Shown here piece after piece: positions 39,842 through 51,534 of a stretch of DNA of 64,000 nt. Source of the DNA: Betaproteobacteria bacterium HGW-Betaproteobacteria-16 (lineage in GTDB: Bacteria; Pseudomonadota; Gammaproteobacteria; Burkholderiales; Burkholderiaceae_C). The position numbers and the translations under genes are program-made. Below the pieces are notes generated by a model, which saw only the letters and a list, made by a program, of their open reading frames with translations, was not told the origin of the DNA and made no database searches. The stretch is taken from contig PHCQ01000012.1 of assembly GCA_002840835.1 (NCBI GenBank), positions 41,631 through 105,630 of the forward strand. The letters are read 5' to 3'. Every line of letters starts with the position of its first letter. The stretch's first letter is position 1.

Positions 39842-40723
39842 ATGACTACCGCTTCGCTGCCTTCTGCTGCGGCTCCCCTTGCCGGTACCCGTCGCCCCTC
39901 GCGCCGCGTGCTGCCGGGCTTCAACATCACGCTGGGCTTCACGCTCTTCTACCTCTGCCTGATCGTCCTGATCCCGCTGTCCACGCTGGTGTTCAAGTCG
40001 TTCACGATGACCTGGCCGGCGTTCTGGGAGGCGGTGTCTTCGCCGCGTGTGGTGGCGTCGTACCGGCTCACGTTTGGCGCTTCGCTGATCGCGGCCTCGG
40101 TCAATGCCGTGTTCGGCCTGCTGGTGGCCTGGGTGCTGGTGCGCTACACCTTTCCGGGCAAAAAGATCATCGATGCATTGGTGGACCTCCCGTTTGCATT
40201 GCCCACCGCCGTGGCCGGCATTTCGCTCACCGCGCTACTGGCGGGCAACGGCTGGATTGGCCAGTACCTGGAGCCGCTGGGCATCCAGCTAGCGTTCAAT
40301 CCCAATGGCGTGGTCATCGCACTCATCTTCATTGGCCTGCCGTTCGTGGTGCGCACCGTGCAGCCCGTGCTGGAAGACACCGAGAAGGAACTGGAAGAAG
40401 CCGCCACCTGCCTGGGCGCCACACGCTGGCAGACCTTCAGCCGCGTCATCTTCCCGGCCATTGCGCCTGCGCTGCTCACCGGCTTTGCCATGGCCTTCGC
40501 ACGCGCCGTTGGTGAATACGGATCGGTCATTTTCATCGCCGGCAACATGCCCATGATCTCGGAAATCACGCCGCTGATCATCATCAGCAAGCTGGAGCAG
40601 TACGACTACGCCGGCGCCACCGCCGTGGCCACCGTGATGCTGGTGGTGTCGTTCATTCTGCTGTTGATCATCAACGGCCTTCAGGCCTGGCAGCGCAAGC
40701 GTTCGGGTGGGAACAACCAATGA
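39842..40723 (+). CDS. cysT: Sulfate ABC transporter permease CysT
   Basis: The product has 293 residues, with six hydrophobic segments and the permease EAA loop ([21 protein letters not shown], about residues 181-201) that docks on CysA. It is an inner-membrane subunit. [19 protein letters not shown] is the typical periplasmic loop of CysT/CysU. ATG at 39842 was chosen because the family starts shortly before a basic stretch and first membrane helix. Its stop overlaps the start of cysW by 4 bases. Confidence 0.93.
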   Translation: MTTASLPSAAAPLAGTRRPSRRVLPGFNITLGFTLFYLCLIVLIPLSTLVFKSFTMTWPAFWEAVSSPRVVASYRLTFGASLIAASVNAVFGLLVAWVLVRYTFPGKKIIDALVDLPFALPTAVAGISLTALLAGNGWIGQYLEPLGIQLAFNPNGVVIALIFIGLPFVVRTVQPVLEDTEKELEEAATCLGATRWQTFSRVIFPAIAPALLTGFAMAFARAVGEYGSVIFIAGNMPMISEITPLIIISKLEQYDYAGATAVATVMLVVSFILLLIINGLQAWQRKRSGGNNQ

Positions 40724-41673
40724 GCACGTCTTCTTCCGTGCGCAGCGCGCGCAAGGGCACCACCGAAGCGGCCTGGGTTCGCTTCACGCTCATCGGTGTG
40801 GCGCTGACCTTCATGTTCCTGTTCCTGGTGCTGCCGCTGGCCGCCGTGTTCACCGAAGCGCTGCGCAAGGGCGTTGAAGCCTACTGGGAAGCGCTGCAGG
40901 AACCCGACGCCTGGGCCGCCATCCGGCTCACCCTGCTCACCGCCGCTGTGGCCGTGCCCATGAATCTGGTGTTCGGTGTGGCGGCGGCTTGGTGTGTGGC
41001 CAAGTACGAGTTCCGGGGCAAGTCGTTTCTCACCACGCTGATCGACCTGCCGTTCTCGGTCTCGCCGGTGGTGGCCGGTCTGATCTATGTGCTGGTGTTC
41101 GGCGCGCAGGGCTGGTTCGGTCCCTGGCTGATGGAGCACGACATCAAGATCATCTTTGCCGTGCCAGGCATCATCCTGGCCACCATCTTCGTCACCTTTC
41201 CCTTCATCGCTCGCGAACTCATTCCGCTGATGCAGGCGCAGGGCAACGACGAAGAGCAGGCCGCCATCGTGCTCGGCGCCAGCGGCTGGCAGACCTTCTG
41301 GTACGTGACGCTGCCCAAGATCAAGTGGGGTCTGATCTACGGCGTGATTCTCTGCAATGCGCGCGCCATGGGAGAGTTCGGCGCGGTGTCGGTGGTGTCC
41401 GGCCACATCCGCGGGCAGACCAACACCATGCCGCTGCACGTGGAAGTGCTCTACAACGAATACCAGTCGGTGGCCGCGTTTGCCGTGGCGTCGCTGCTGG
41501 CCTTGCTGGCGCTGGTCACGCTGGTGATCAAGTCAGTGGCCGAGTGGCGCATGGAGAGCGAGATGAAGGCGCTGGCCGAGCTGCCACCGGAGCGGCCCAA
41601 CACTTCTGCCCCCGACGCAGCAGTTTCTGTTCCGCACATTGCTCCCACCCAGGCCTGGAGAATTCCGGTCTGA
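40720..41673 (+). CDS. cysW: Sulfate ABC transporter permease CysW
   Basis: The product has 317 residues, with six membrane segments and EAA-type loop ([22 protein letters not shown]), and is the partner of CysT in the membrane. ATGA overlap with cysT shows coupled translation. The C-terminal 40 residues after the last helix (rich in Pro, Ala and Ser, near [13 protein letters not shown]) exceed many homologues and may be disordered. An 88-base spacer with C-rich repeats precedes cysA. Confidence 0.93.
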   Translation: MSTSSSVRSARKGTTEAAWVRFTLIGVALTFMFLFLVLPLAAVFTEALRKGVEAYWEALQEPDAWAAIRLTLLTAAVAVPMNLVFGVAAAWCVAKYEFRGKSFLTTLIDLPFSVSPVVAGLIYVLVFGAQGWFGPWLMEHDIKIIFAVPGIILATIFVTFPFIARELIPLMQAQGNDEEQAAIVLGASGWQTFWYVTLPKIKWGLIYGVILCNARAMGEFGAVSVVSGHIRGQTNTMPLHVEVLYNEYQSVAAFAVASLLALLALVTLVIKSVAEWRMESEMKALAELPPERPNTSAPDAAVSVPHIAPTQAWRIPV

Positions 41674-41761
41674 GGGCCCTCCCTTCTGCCAAGCCCCTTT
41701 GTGCGAGCCCCTCTCCTGCCCCCTCTCTCCAGAGGGATGAGGGAGAAAAAGAAAGACACCC

Positions 41762-42868
41762 ATGAGCATCGAAATCCGCAACGTCAACAAACACTTCGGC
41801 AGCTTCCGCGCCCTGAACGACGTCAACCTCGACATCGCCTCCGGCGAGCTGCTGGCCTTGCTCGGGCCGTCCGGCTGCGGCAAGACCACGCTGCTGCGCA
41901 TCATCGCAGGCTTGGAAACGCCCGACAGCGGCAGCATCCACTTCAGCGGTGAAGACACCACCGACGTGCATGTGCGCGAACGCAACGTGGGCTTCGTGTT
42001 CCAGCACTACGCGCTGTTTCGCCACATGACCGTGTTCGAGAACGTGGCCTTCGGGCTGCGCGTGAAGCCGCGCAGCGAGCGCCCCAGCGAAGCGCAGATC
42101 AAGAAGAAAGTGCACGACCTGCTGGGCCTGGTGCAGCTCGACTGGCTGGCTGATCGCTATCCGTCGCAGCTCTCCGGCGGCCAGCGCCAGCGCATTGCCC
42201 TGGCGCGTGCCCTGGCGGTGGAGCCCAAGGTGCTGCTGCTCGACGAACCCTTTGGCGCCCTCGACGCCAAGGTGCGCAAGGAACTGCGCCGCTGGCTGCG
42301 CCGCTTGCACGACGAGCTGCACGTCACCAGCATCTTCGTCACGCACGATCAGGAGGAAGCGCTGGAAGTATCAGACCGCGTGGTGCTGATGAACCAGGGC
42401 CAGGTGGAGCAAGTGGGCACACCACAAGACGTGTGGGACCACCCCGCCAGCCCGTTCGTGTACGGCTTCCTGGGCGATGTGAACCTGTTCCACGGCCGCG
42501 CCCACGAAGGCTTGCTGCACCTGGACGGTGTTTCGGTGGCAGCGCCCGAACACGCGCAGGCACAAGACGCCAAGGCCTTTGCCTACGTGCGCCCGCACGA
42601 CCTGGATGTGCAGCGCTACCAGCCCGGCTTGAGCGGCATCGTGGCCGAACTGCAGCGCGCCATAGTGGTGGGACCGATTGCTCGGCTGGAGTTGCTGCCG
42701 GTGGATGCCGCTTCACCGGCGGGGCACGACCCTCTGATCGAAGCCCAGATATCCGCAGAGCGCTTCCGGGAACTGGGTTTCAAGGACGGTGACAAGCTGG
42801 TGGTGTCGCCGAAGAAAGCGCGGGTGTTTTTGCAGCCGGCCAGCAGCAATCTCGCAAAACAGGTGTGA
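41762..42868 (+). CDS. cysA: Sulfate ABC transporter ATPase CysA
   Basis: The product has 368 residues. Walker [10 protein letters not shown] near residue 35, signature [15 protein letters not shown] near 137, Walker [13 protein letters not shown] near 158 and the switch His in [10 protein letters not shown] are all intact. After residue 235 comes the regulatory CysA C-terminal/TOBE-like domain. It powers sulfate and thiosulfate uptake with CysT, CysW and the binding proteins. A CCCCG/CGGGG hairpin directly follows the stop. No cysB regulator gene follows, though it often does in this group. Confidence 0.94.
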   Translation: MSIEIRNVNKHFGSFRALNDVNLDIASGELLALLGPSGCGKTTLLRIIAGLETPDSGSIHFSGEDTTDVHVRERNVGFVFQHYALFRHMTVFENVAFGLRVKPRSERPSEAQIKKKVHDLLGLVQLDWLADRYPSQLSGGQRQRIALARALAVEPKVLLLDEPFGALDAKVRKELRRWLRRLHDELHVTSIFVTHDQEEALEVSDRVVLMNQGQVEQVGTPQDVWDHPASPFVYGFLGDVNLFHGRAHEGLLHLDGVSVAAPEHAQAQDAKAFAYVRPHDLDVQRYQPGLSGIVAELQRAIVVGPIARLELLPVDAASPAGHDPLIEAQISAERFRELGFKDGDKLVVSPKKARVFLQPASSNLAKQV

Positions 42869-43074
42869 GCTCAACTCACCCCGTTCGGGGACTCCAATCG
42901 AAAACTGAGTATTGGGGCGGCATCACCAGTTCGGGCGACAGGAAAGCAGTCGCCGGAACAACGAGACCGTCAGCCGAAATCTAAGGTCAGATGTACTCCT
43001 AGGAACGGAGCTTGATTAGTTCAATGTTTGATGGCATTCCGCACTTGGCGCATTTCACAAGGAGCTACTTGTCG

Positions 43075-43177
43075 TTGGAGACCAGCGCCGCGCCAAGCAC
43101 TGCCAGACCCCGGGATCGACGTTGCTCGAGTAGGAGTGCTGCACAGTGAAGCCGTTCTTATCAAAAACATCTCTGCG
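43075..43177 (+). repeat. 103-bp direct repeat, copy B
   Basis: This is the partner of 36658-36760. Translated in the matching frame it still reads QRRAKHCQTPGSTLLE and stop, so it is a 3' fragment of a recombinase gene, with Asp where the catalytic Tyr would be. The flanks (42869-43074 and 43178-43288) show no gene. Confidence 0.85.
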
Positions 43178-43288
43178 ACTCCCCCGATGCTCTGACGTTG
43201 TGTGGGCGACGAATACCTTGTGCACGTTGGGGGGGGGCAGCTGGCCATTGAATGGCGGCCCCGTTGTTTCGAAGCTTTACTATTCTGG

Positions 43289-45974
<2,686 letters not shown>

Positions 45975-46016
45975 CGCCAAGCTGTTTACTGCGGCACTTC
46001 GCAAATGGCAACAGGA

Positions 46017-47000
46017 TCAACGAACGAATCCGCCATCCTCAATCACTCGCATCAACTTCACCATCCCGAATATGCCAAGGAGCATGGATACAAAGCTGGC
46101 GAGTGCCTGCAATGAAAGAGAGGGCATCAGCACCAGCAGAACAGTGTCATTGCCTCCGGGCACCAATGCACCTCCCATGCCCATCAGTCCACCGCCCAGG
46201 ATGTTGCGCCAACCTCCCAAGGGTCTTGCGCCCCGCCACACAAACTTCCGCCCCTGGACTGATGATGCAACCATGCCAACAAACAGGCAGACAGCCAAGA
46301 TGAATCTACGCCAACCTGGAGCAGCCGAACCCACGGCCCAGGACACGCCCAACTCACGCAAGTAGTTCGTGTAGGTCCACGCGCCTTCCAGCAGAAACAG
46401 CAGCCCGCTGCAGAGGCCCAGCACCAGAGCAGCCAAAGAGAGCCGGTACCTCGGCGCCAGGAGCCACTGGTCGGGCCGCCTTTGAAGATCTGCGCAACGC
46501 CATAGCAAAGTGAGCTGCCAGGTCGCCCAGATCAGCAGCATCAGGACCAGTGCCCTCAGGGTGCACGGGCTGAGGGCACTCCACCAAAGTGAATCAACGC
46601 GGGGAAAAGGCACCGCAGCCACTGATTGCAGCAACACCACACCGAAGCTACCCAACACAAAAAACACCAGTGTGGTCAGCATACGGACCTCTCCATCCGC
46701 CAGTCGCTGCAGGGTGGACAGCGAACACCCACCGTTTACTGCAGCGCCCATGCCAAAAAGCAGGCCGCCCGCCACGCTGTAGAACCAGCCGCTGCTGAGC
46801 ACGGGACGACCGGTGATTGGAATCCCCGCCCAGACGAACAAACCAGTGGTCAGGCTGGCCCAAAGTGAGGCATAGAAGAAGCTCACCAGAAGACTGGATC
46901 TGCGCTGTTCCAGCCACTGCATCACCGCGCGCACCGTGCACAGACTGGCGCGGTGCGCAGCGAAACCGATGAAGAAGACCAGGACAAAGCTCAGCCACAT
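46017..47000 (-). CDS. YeeE/YedE-family transporter
   Basis: The product has 327 residues, with about nine hydrophobic segments. Conserved Cys positions typical of YeeE/YedE (TsuA-like thiosulfate or sulfur-compound uptake) are present: HRASLCTVRAVMQ near residue 18, NGGCSLSTLQRLADGE near 88, and a Gly-rich GGGLMGMGGALVPGGNDT in the second half, where TsuA has its third Cys but this copy has none. It would import a sulfur or selenium species. A TGTAAC-N17-CGAC promoter on its strand ends 9 bases before the start codon. It is divergent from the Cys-rich peptide gene. Confidence 0.82.
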   Translation of the reverse strand: MWLSFVLVFFIGFAAHRASLCTVRAVMQWLEQRRSSLLVSFFYASLWASLTTGLFVWAGIPITGRPVLSSGWFYSVAGGLLFGMGAAVNGGCSLSTLQRLADGEVRMLTTLVFFVLGSFGVVLLQSVAAVPFPRVDSLWWSALSPCTLRALVLMLLIWATWQLTLLWRCADLQRRPDQWLLAPRYRLSLAALVLGLCSGLLFLLEGAWTYTNYLRELGVSWAVGSAAPGWRRFILAVCLFVGMVASSVQGRKFVWRGARPLGGWRNILGGGLMGMGGALVPGGNDTVLLVLMPSLSLQALASFVSMLLGIFGMVKLMRVIEDGGFVR

Positions 47001-47008
47001 GCACCTTG

Positions 47009-47035
47009 GTCGCTGTTCAGCGCGTGCGAGTTACA
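47009..47035 (-). promoter_or_regulatory. ECF-type promoter, yeeE-like gene
   Basis: TGTAAC (47035-47030) and CGAC (47012-47009) are 17 bases apart on the minus strand. The start codon follows so closely that the transcript would be nearly leaderless, unless a later in-frame start is used. Confidence 0.65.
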
Positions 47036-47043
47036 ACGATCGC

Positions 47044-47070
47044 TGTAACGATTCACCTTCGTTGAACGAC
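47044..47070 (+). promoter_or_regulatory. ECF-type promoter, Cys-rich peptide gene
   Basis: TGTAAC (47044-47049) and CGAC (47067-47070) are 17 bases apart, 80 bases before the peptide start. It is arranged back-to-back with the yeeE promoter. Confidence 0.75.
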
Positions 47071-47150
47071 AAACAGCGACCAGTGCTTGTACACACGCTT
47101 GAGGCTGCGCACAGGACCCTGGCATTTTTCAAACTTCTGGAGTTTCCACC

Positions 47151-47333
47151 ATGTCATCACTTTCATCTCGTCTGTCCTTGAGCCTGGCTGCAGCCGTTGT
47201 CACCACCGCCGCACTGGGTGGCTGCGCGATGGCCTGCCGAGCCTGCGGTGGCGCCAAATGCGGCACCTCCAAAATGATGCCCAAGTGCGGCGCCTGTAAA
47301 GCCAAGTGCGGCGCCTGCGCCCCCAAGAAGTAA
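47151..47333 (+). CDS. Cys-rich small exported peptide, bufferin-2-like
   Basis: The product has 60 residues. After a hydrophobic signal-like N-terminus ending LGGC (lipobox-like) come MACRACGGAKCGTS, then MMPKCGACKAKCGACAPKK: seven further Cys, mostly in K-C-G or C-x-x-C units. The K-C-G pattern resembles low-complexity EGKCG-type substrates of DUF692 (MNIO) enzymes, known as the second bufferin class. The DUF692 gene of this window is 12 kb away but has the same kind of promoter. Roles in copper or other metal binding are inferred. GGAG precedes the ATG; a hairpin follows the stop. Confidence 0.7.
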   Translation: MSSLSSRLSLSLAAAVVTTAALGGCAMACRACGGAKCGTSKMMPKCGACKAKCGACAPKK

Positions 47334-47356
47334 GCAACCGAGCTGGTTCACGCTTT

Positions 47357-47380
47357 CCCGGAGCAGCGCCCTGCTCCGGG
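47357..47380 (+). terminator. Hairpin after the Cys-rich peptide gene
   Basis: CCCGGAGCAG pairs perfectly with CTGCTCCGGG around CGCC, followed by CTCGTTTC. It would end or attenuate transcription between the peptide and the DUF6969 gene, giving more peptide than DUF6969 protein. Confidence 0.65.
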
Positions 47381-47402
47381 CTCGTTTCATTGACCCGCTT
47401 TC

Positions 47403-48110
47403 ATGCCCGCATCTGTCACACTGCTCCGCCACTGGCGATCCGCCTCATTGACCGGACTGACCACCGCCCTCCATCACGGCCAAGCCAGTGTGGAAGCCTT
47501 CGCCAATGCGACGGAAGCCTCGGGCTCCCTGCTGCAAAGCTGGGTCCAAGGCGCCGAGGTGGTGGAGTACGAACACTACCCACCTGCCGACGTGATTGAT
47601 CTGGAGAGCGGGACGCAGTTCTACTACCACGCACACCGTACCCATGGCGATGAGCATGGGCACGTTCATGTGTTCTGGCATGCAACACCCACCGGCCGAC
47701 GCAGCCGACCCAACAAAGGTCGCAAGGTATGGAAGCGCCATGCACCAACCCACATGCTTGCCATCGCGCTCGATGCCCGCGGCCTCCCCGTCAAGCTGTT
47801 CACCACCAACCTGTGGGTGACCGAAGGACACTGGTTCGATGCCGCAGTCACCCTCGCCTGTCTGGACCGATGCCGCCTCGGTCCGGTGCCTGGGCATGAG
47901 AATTCATGCGCTTGGCTGAGCCACTTTCTGGCGATGTACCGCCCGTTGATTGCCGATCTGCTGCATCGCCGGGATGCCCGCTTGGCGAGCTGCGGCGCGC
48001 TGGCGGAAGCATTGAACAACCGCCACAGAGAGGTGCTCAGCCAGTCACGTGTCGACTGGGCCGCCGATCTTGATGCATTGCAGGCCGAAACGATCCGGCG
48101 CGGGATTTGA
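47403..48110 (+). CDS. DUF6969-like protein
   Basis: The product has 235 residues and lacks a signal peptide. A His-rich centre (YYHAHRTHGDEHGHVHVFWHA, spread over about residues 75-95) looks like a metal site, and SRPNKGRKVWKRHAPTHMLAIALDARG follows. I place it in DUF6969 from this pattern; no function is known for that family. It starts 69 bases after the Cys-rich peptide gene with a hairpin between, so it is probably read through from the same promoter. A role in peptide maturation or metal handling would fit, but this is inference. Confidence 0.65.
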   Translation: MPASVTLLRHWRSASLTGLTTALHHGQASVEAFANATEASGSLLQSWVQGAEVVEYEHYPPADVIDLESGTQFYYHAHRTHGDEHGHVHVFWHATPTGRRSRPNKGRKVWKRHAPTHMLAIALDARGLPVKLFTTNLWVTEGHWFDAAVTLACLDRCRLGPVPGHENSCAWLSHFLAMYRPLIADLLHRRDARLASCGALAEALNNRHREVLSQSRVDWAADLDALQAETIRRGI

Positions 48111-48257
48111 TTCGGAGCGTCTTTTCTGAGGCTGCCTGCATAAATGTCTCTCAGGCTTACATACTGCCTCTCTGAGATTCAGCTGACGTCGACCGCACGC
48201 TTATCGACGTCACTTTTGGTCCGAACGTCAATGAACCGGTCAAGCTTGATCAGCCTT

Positions 48258-48992
48258 TCAGATGCCGACCGTGAGATTCACCCAGGCGTCCGGCATCCAC
48301 TGGACCATCCACGCTTCGAGGCGCTTGTCCCACCCCATCAGGATGGCCACTCCGAGCAGGCCCAACAGCACGGCAAAGGCGTGGCGCACACGTTCGATGC
48401 GCGCCATCACCCAGTCGCGCGAGCGATTGAAACCGCTACGGGAAGCATAGGCCACAGCTACCAATGGGATAGCAGCGCCAAGACCAAAGACACCCAGAAT
48501 CAACCCGCCCCGCGCCAGACCGCCTTCACTCGCCACCAGGGTGAGTGCAGAACCCAGCAAGGGCCCCGAGCAGGGGCTCCAGACCAGACCCAGCACTCCA
48601 CCCAGCAGGAAAGCGCCGGTGAGCGAGCCACCCTGAATCCCTGACGAGGCGGCGTGGGCCGAATTTGCCAACGGGAGCATCCAGCGAGCGAAGCGCTCGC
48701 TGAGCGCTGGCACCAGCATCACCACCGCAAAGGCAATCAGCATGGCTGCCCCAGCAAAGCGAACGGAATCGCCATCGATCCCCAGAACCGGTCCAAGCGC
48801 ACCGAGCAGCATGCCGATGCCAGCAAACGAAAAAATCATGCCTAGGCCCATGGCCACCGGCCCCAGCCGGTTTCCCTGCAATGCGCCACCAACCACAAGT
48901 GGAAGCATGGGAAATACGCAAGGAGACAGTGTCGTCAGGCCGCCGGCAGCCAGGCTAAAGCCCAGCTGCGGAAGAGAAACCAGTGCTGACAT
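48258..48992 (-). CDS. CcdA/DsbD-gamma-like thiol transporter
   Basis: The product has 244 residues and six to seven membrane helices. The two redox Cys of the CcdA family are present: LSPCVFPML near residue 25 and WSPCSGPLLG near 138, both followed by Pro/Gly. It carries reducing equivalents across the inner membrane. It lies 12 bases after a gene for an exported thioredoxin-like protein, which is the likely recipient. The operon would keep periplasmic Cys proteins such as Cys-rich metal-binding peptides reduced. Confidence 0.85.
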   Translation of the reverse strand: MSALVSLPQLGFSLAAGGLTTLSPCVFPMLPLVVGGALQGNRLGPVAMGLGMIFSFAGIGMLLGALGPVLGIDGDSVRFAGAAMLIAFAVVMLVPALSERFARWMLPLANSAHAASSGIQGGSLTGAFLLGGVLGLVWSPCSGPLLGSALTLVASEGGLARGGLILGVFGLGAAIPLVAVAYASRSGFNRSRDWVMARIERVRHAFAVLLGLLGVAILMGWDKRLEAWMVQWMPDAWVNLTVGI

Positions 48993-49004
48993 AGGCCAGC
49001 GTGC

Positions 49005-49385
49005 TCAGAGCGCAGATTTCAATGCGGCCCGAATAACAGCAGGATCGGTATCACCTATCAGGCGCGCCGACTCCTTCTGTCCGCGCAGCACGACAAACGT
49101 GGACTGCGCGCGTACGTTGAAGCGCTTCTTGAGCTCTTTCTCGGTGTCATAGTTGGCAATCAGCACCGTCAGTTCCAGTCCAGCTTCATTCTTGAAAGAC
49201 TGCAATACCTTGTCTTGTGCGCGGCATGTAGGGCACCAGTCGGCATGAAACAGCAGCGCGACCGGTTGGTTGCTGGTTTGTGCCTGGGTCAATGCCTCCA
49301 AAGTAAAGGGCTTGATTTCAATAGCATGTGCGGCAAAGCTGGCCAGCACCAAGAAGAAGGCGGACAGAAAGTGGCGAAAACGCAT
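49005..49385 (-). CDS. Exported thioredoxin-like protein
   Basis: The product has 126 residues, starting at 49385 (TGGAG upstream). Signal peptide of about 21 residues ending AHA, then a thioredoxin fold with active site HADWCPTCRAQDKVL near residue 50 (C-P-T-C rather than C-G-P-C). The cis-Pro region reads AQSTFVVLRG, in which the usual Pro is replaced. It is a periplasmic disulfide reductase partner for the following CcdA-like gene. A TGTAAC-N17-CGAC promoter lies 35-60 bases upstream. Confidence 0.85.
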   Translation of the reverse strand: MRFRHFLSAFFLVLASFAAHAIEIKPFTLEALTQAQTSNQPVALLFHADWCPTCRAQDKVLQSFKNEAGLELTVLIANYDTEKELKKRFNVRAQSTFVVLRGQKESARLIGDTDPAVIRAALKSAL

Positions 49386-49420
49386 GGGAACTCCAGGAAA
49401 AGGAAGAAGACCTTTGCGAA

Positions 49421-49447
49421 GTCGCATGGACACGGAGAATGGTTACA
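49421..49447 (-). promoter_or_regulatory. ECF-type promoter, thioredoxin-ccdA operon
   Basis: TGTAAC (49447-49442) and CGAC (49424-49421) are 17 bases apart on the minus strand, with about 30 bases of leader before the thioredoxin start. Confidence 0.72.
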
Positions 49448-49485
49448 GCCGCCTGCCGATTTTTCAGATCCACCGTCTTTTCACC

Positions 49486-50718
49486 CTATGGCGTGGGTTC
49501 AAGTTCAACCCGATGCACGCATACGCCGTCGAGCGGATCCACTTCAACTTCCCAGGGCATTTCTGCCAGGGCCTTTCGACCAAGGTGCAATCCGGCTTCT
49601 GAGCGAAGACGCACGCCCCTGGGCGTGAAGTCGATGTCTTTTGTCTGGTCTTCGCCTGGCAGGTGAGGCGCCATCAGGCTGACCACGTGCATCACGGTCT
49701 TGCAGCCCCAGGCGCCGAGTTCGCGAGCATGAGCACTGTCGGGCACCATTTGCGCCAACTCCTGGATGACGTGGCGCAACCGATGCAACTGTCGTTGGCG
49801 CTTGATGTGTGACTCGGCTCGGCTGGCGAACTGGATGTCCTTCAGGCGACCTTGCACGTCCCATATGCTTTGTGGCTCATCGCCGTGCGGCTCCCACAGG
49901 CGGCAGGCAAAGATGAGGGAATCTCGACGCGGCTTGTCATCCAACACCACCTCGACTGGTGTATTTGAGTACAGCCCTCCATCCCAGTACGGATCACCCT
50001 CAATGCGCACCGCGCCAAAGGCTGGCGCCAGTGCTCCAGAAGCCATGATGTGATCGACGCCGAGGCGTTCGTCCCGGCTATCGAAGTACCGCATCTGTCC
50101 TGTGCGCGCGTTGACAGCGCCTACCGTGATGCGAATGGGCGAGCGCGAGAGGTAGTCGAAATCCACCAATTCGGCGAGCGTATCGCGAAGCGGTTGGGTG
50201 TCGTAGTAGGCGGCCTTCTCAATGCCGAGCGACTGCCGTGCGTTGAACCATGCAGGCCAATGGGGTTTGAAGAAATCGGGGATTCCTTGGGTCACAACCC
50301 CCAGGCGGTGTTGCGCATGCACCAACGCCGACATCGATGGCCACATGGCGAAGCCGCCATGCACGGCCTGCCGCGCGTGCATGCGCTCCCAAAATGCGCG
50401 CAAGCGGGCCAGCCGATGATGAGGTTGATTGCCGGCGATCAGCGCCGCGTTGATTGCGCCGATGGAGGTACCAATGACCCAGTCGGGCTCCTTGTCACCC
50501 TCGTGTAGTGCCTGGTACACACCGAGGTGAAATGCGCCGACTGCCCCGCCGCCTTGCATGACCATCACTTTCTGCTGTGGCGGACGCTGTATCGTCGAGA
50601 CCGCAGCCCTGCCACGCCGACTCGCAGATTTGCTCGAGGCCAGTTTGCCTTCAACTGCACCCCCTGTGTTGGGCTTGCGCTGGATCTTGGAGGCGGTAAT
50701 TCTCGAACGTGTCGCCAT
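49486..50718 (-). CDS. Patatin-like phospholipase
   Basis: The product has 410 residues. The patatin fold shows the oxyanion-hole GGGAVGAF near residue 58, the nucleophile motif GTSIGAI near 84 and the catalytic Asp in DGGLYSNTP near 246. The N-terminus is basic (about 45 residues) without a signal peptide. It is the third gene of the operon bdhA-adc-patatin. Patatins include lipases and some polyhydroxyalkanoate-granule enzymes; next to 3-hydroxybutyrate dehydrogenase a role in PHB or lipid turnover is plausible. The stop is close to the thioredoxin promoter region. Confidence 0.85.
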   Translation of the reverse strand: MATRSRITASKIQRKPNTGGAVEGKLASSKSASRRGRAAVSTIQRPPQQKVMVMQGGGAVGAFHLGVYQALHEGDKEPDWVIGTSIGAINAALIAGNQPHHRLARLRAFWERMHARQAVHGGFAMWPSMSALVHAQHRLGVVTQGIPDFFKPHWPAWFNARQSLGIEKAAYYDTQPLRDTLAELVDFDYLSRSPIRITVGAVNARTGQMRYFDSRDERLGVDHIMASGALAPAFGAVRIEGDPYWDGGLYSNTPVEVVLDDKPRRDSLIFACRLWEPHGDEPQSIWDVQGRLKDIQFASRAESHIKRQRQLHRLRHVIQELAQMVPDSAHARELGAWGCKTVMHVVSLMAPHLPGEDQTKDIDFTPRGVRLRSEAGLHLGRKALAEMPWEVEVDPLDGVCVHRVELEPTP

Positions 50719-50719
50719 G

Positions 50720-51508
50720 TCAATCCACCTTTGAAGCGTTGGGATTCAAGTAGTCGTGCAGAACCCGGCCATACGGCAGGGTCAGGTTGGCAATGAAATG
50801 CAAACCGCCCAAAACGCCCTTGATGGGCAGATCCGCCACCGGCGCATTCACATGCGGCACCAAGTGCAGCCGCGCCGGGCCAGACCATGCCCCCTGGACC
50901 TGAATGTCTGTCAGGTTGTAGGCAACCAGTTGGGCAATGGCCAGTTGACCGTCTACATGGGGAATGAGCTTCAAGTTGACTTGCGTCTTCTCCATCTTGC
51001 GCAATATCGCCTCGGAACTGCAGGCCTTCTTGCCATCCACGTCATAGAGCAGATGCTGGTGCTTGTAGCCCATAGTGCCCACGGCCACCTGCACGCCGGC
51101 GTATGCCAGCGTCCCAGTGAGCGTGTCCTGTTCAACGCACAGCCTGGGATGTGCATATTTCTTCGGGAACCCCCAGATTTCCCGACCACCTGCGATGGGA
51201 GGCTCGTCATCGAGGTACATCTGGGCCGTGAAATTGACAGCTTCACCCTGGTAGCGCGCCGGGATGACGATGCCCGACTCTGTGTAGTCGCCAAATCCGG
51301 CGGAGTCCGGCATGCGAATGAATTCAAACAGCACCGTGTCCGAGCCGTCGGGCTCCAGCGGCTCAGGCAGCGCAGCGCGAATGGCCCCAGCGTCGCTTTG
51401 ATAGGTGATGATCAAATATTCCCGATCCACAAAGCGGTAGGGTCCTTTTGGATAGGAAGGCGATGCCATCGGCATGGACGGCAATTGCAAGATGTCTTCG
51501 ACTTTCAT
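50720..51508 (-). CDS. adc: Acetoacetate decarboxylase
   Basis: The product has 262 residues; ATG 51508 is supported by AGGAG. It converts acetoacetate to acetone and CO2. The catalytic Lys motif is clear: GREIWGFPKKYAHP near residue 115, with the Schiff-base Lys in PKK, and the N-terminal YPKGPYRFVDREY and LPEPLEP segments match the family. It lies 26 bases after bdhA and 1 base before the patatin gene. Confidence 0.9.
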   Translation of the reverse strand: MKVEDILQLPSMPMASPSYPKGPYRFVDREYLIITYQSDAGAIRAALPEPLEPDGSDTVLFEFIRMPDSAGFGDYTESGIVIPARYQGEAVNFTAQMYLDDEPPIAGGREIWGFPKKYAHPRLCVEQDTLTGTLAYAGVQVAVGTMGYKHQHLLYDVDGKKACSSEAILRKMEKTQVNLKLIPHVDGQLAIAQLVAYNLTDIQVQGAWSGPARLHLVPHVNAPVADLPIKGVLGGLHFIANLTLPYGRVLHDYLNPNASKVD

Positions 51509-51534
51509 GTTTTTTGTGCTCCTTGAGGCGAAGC

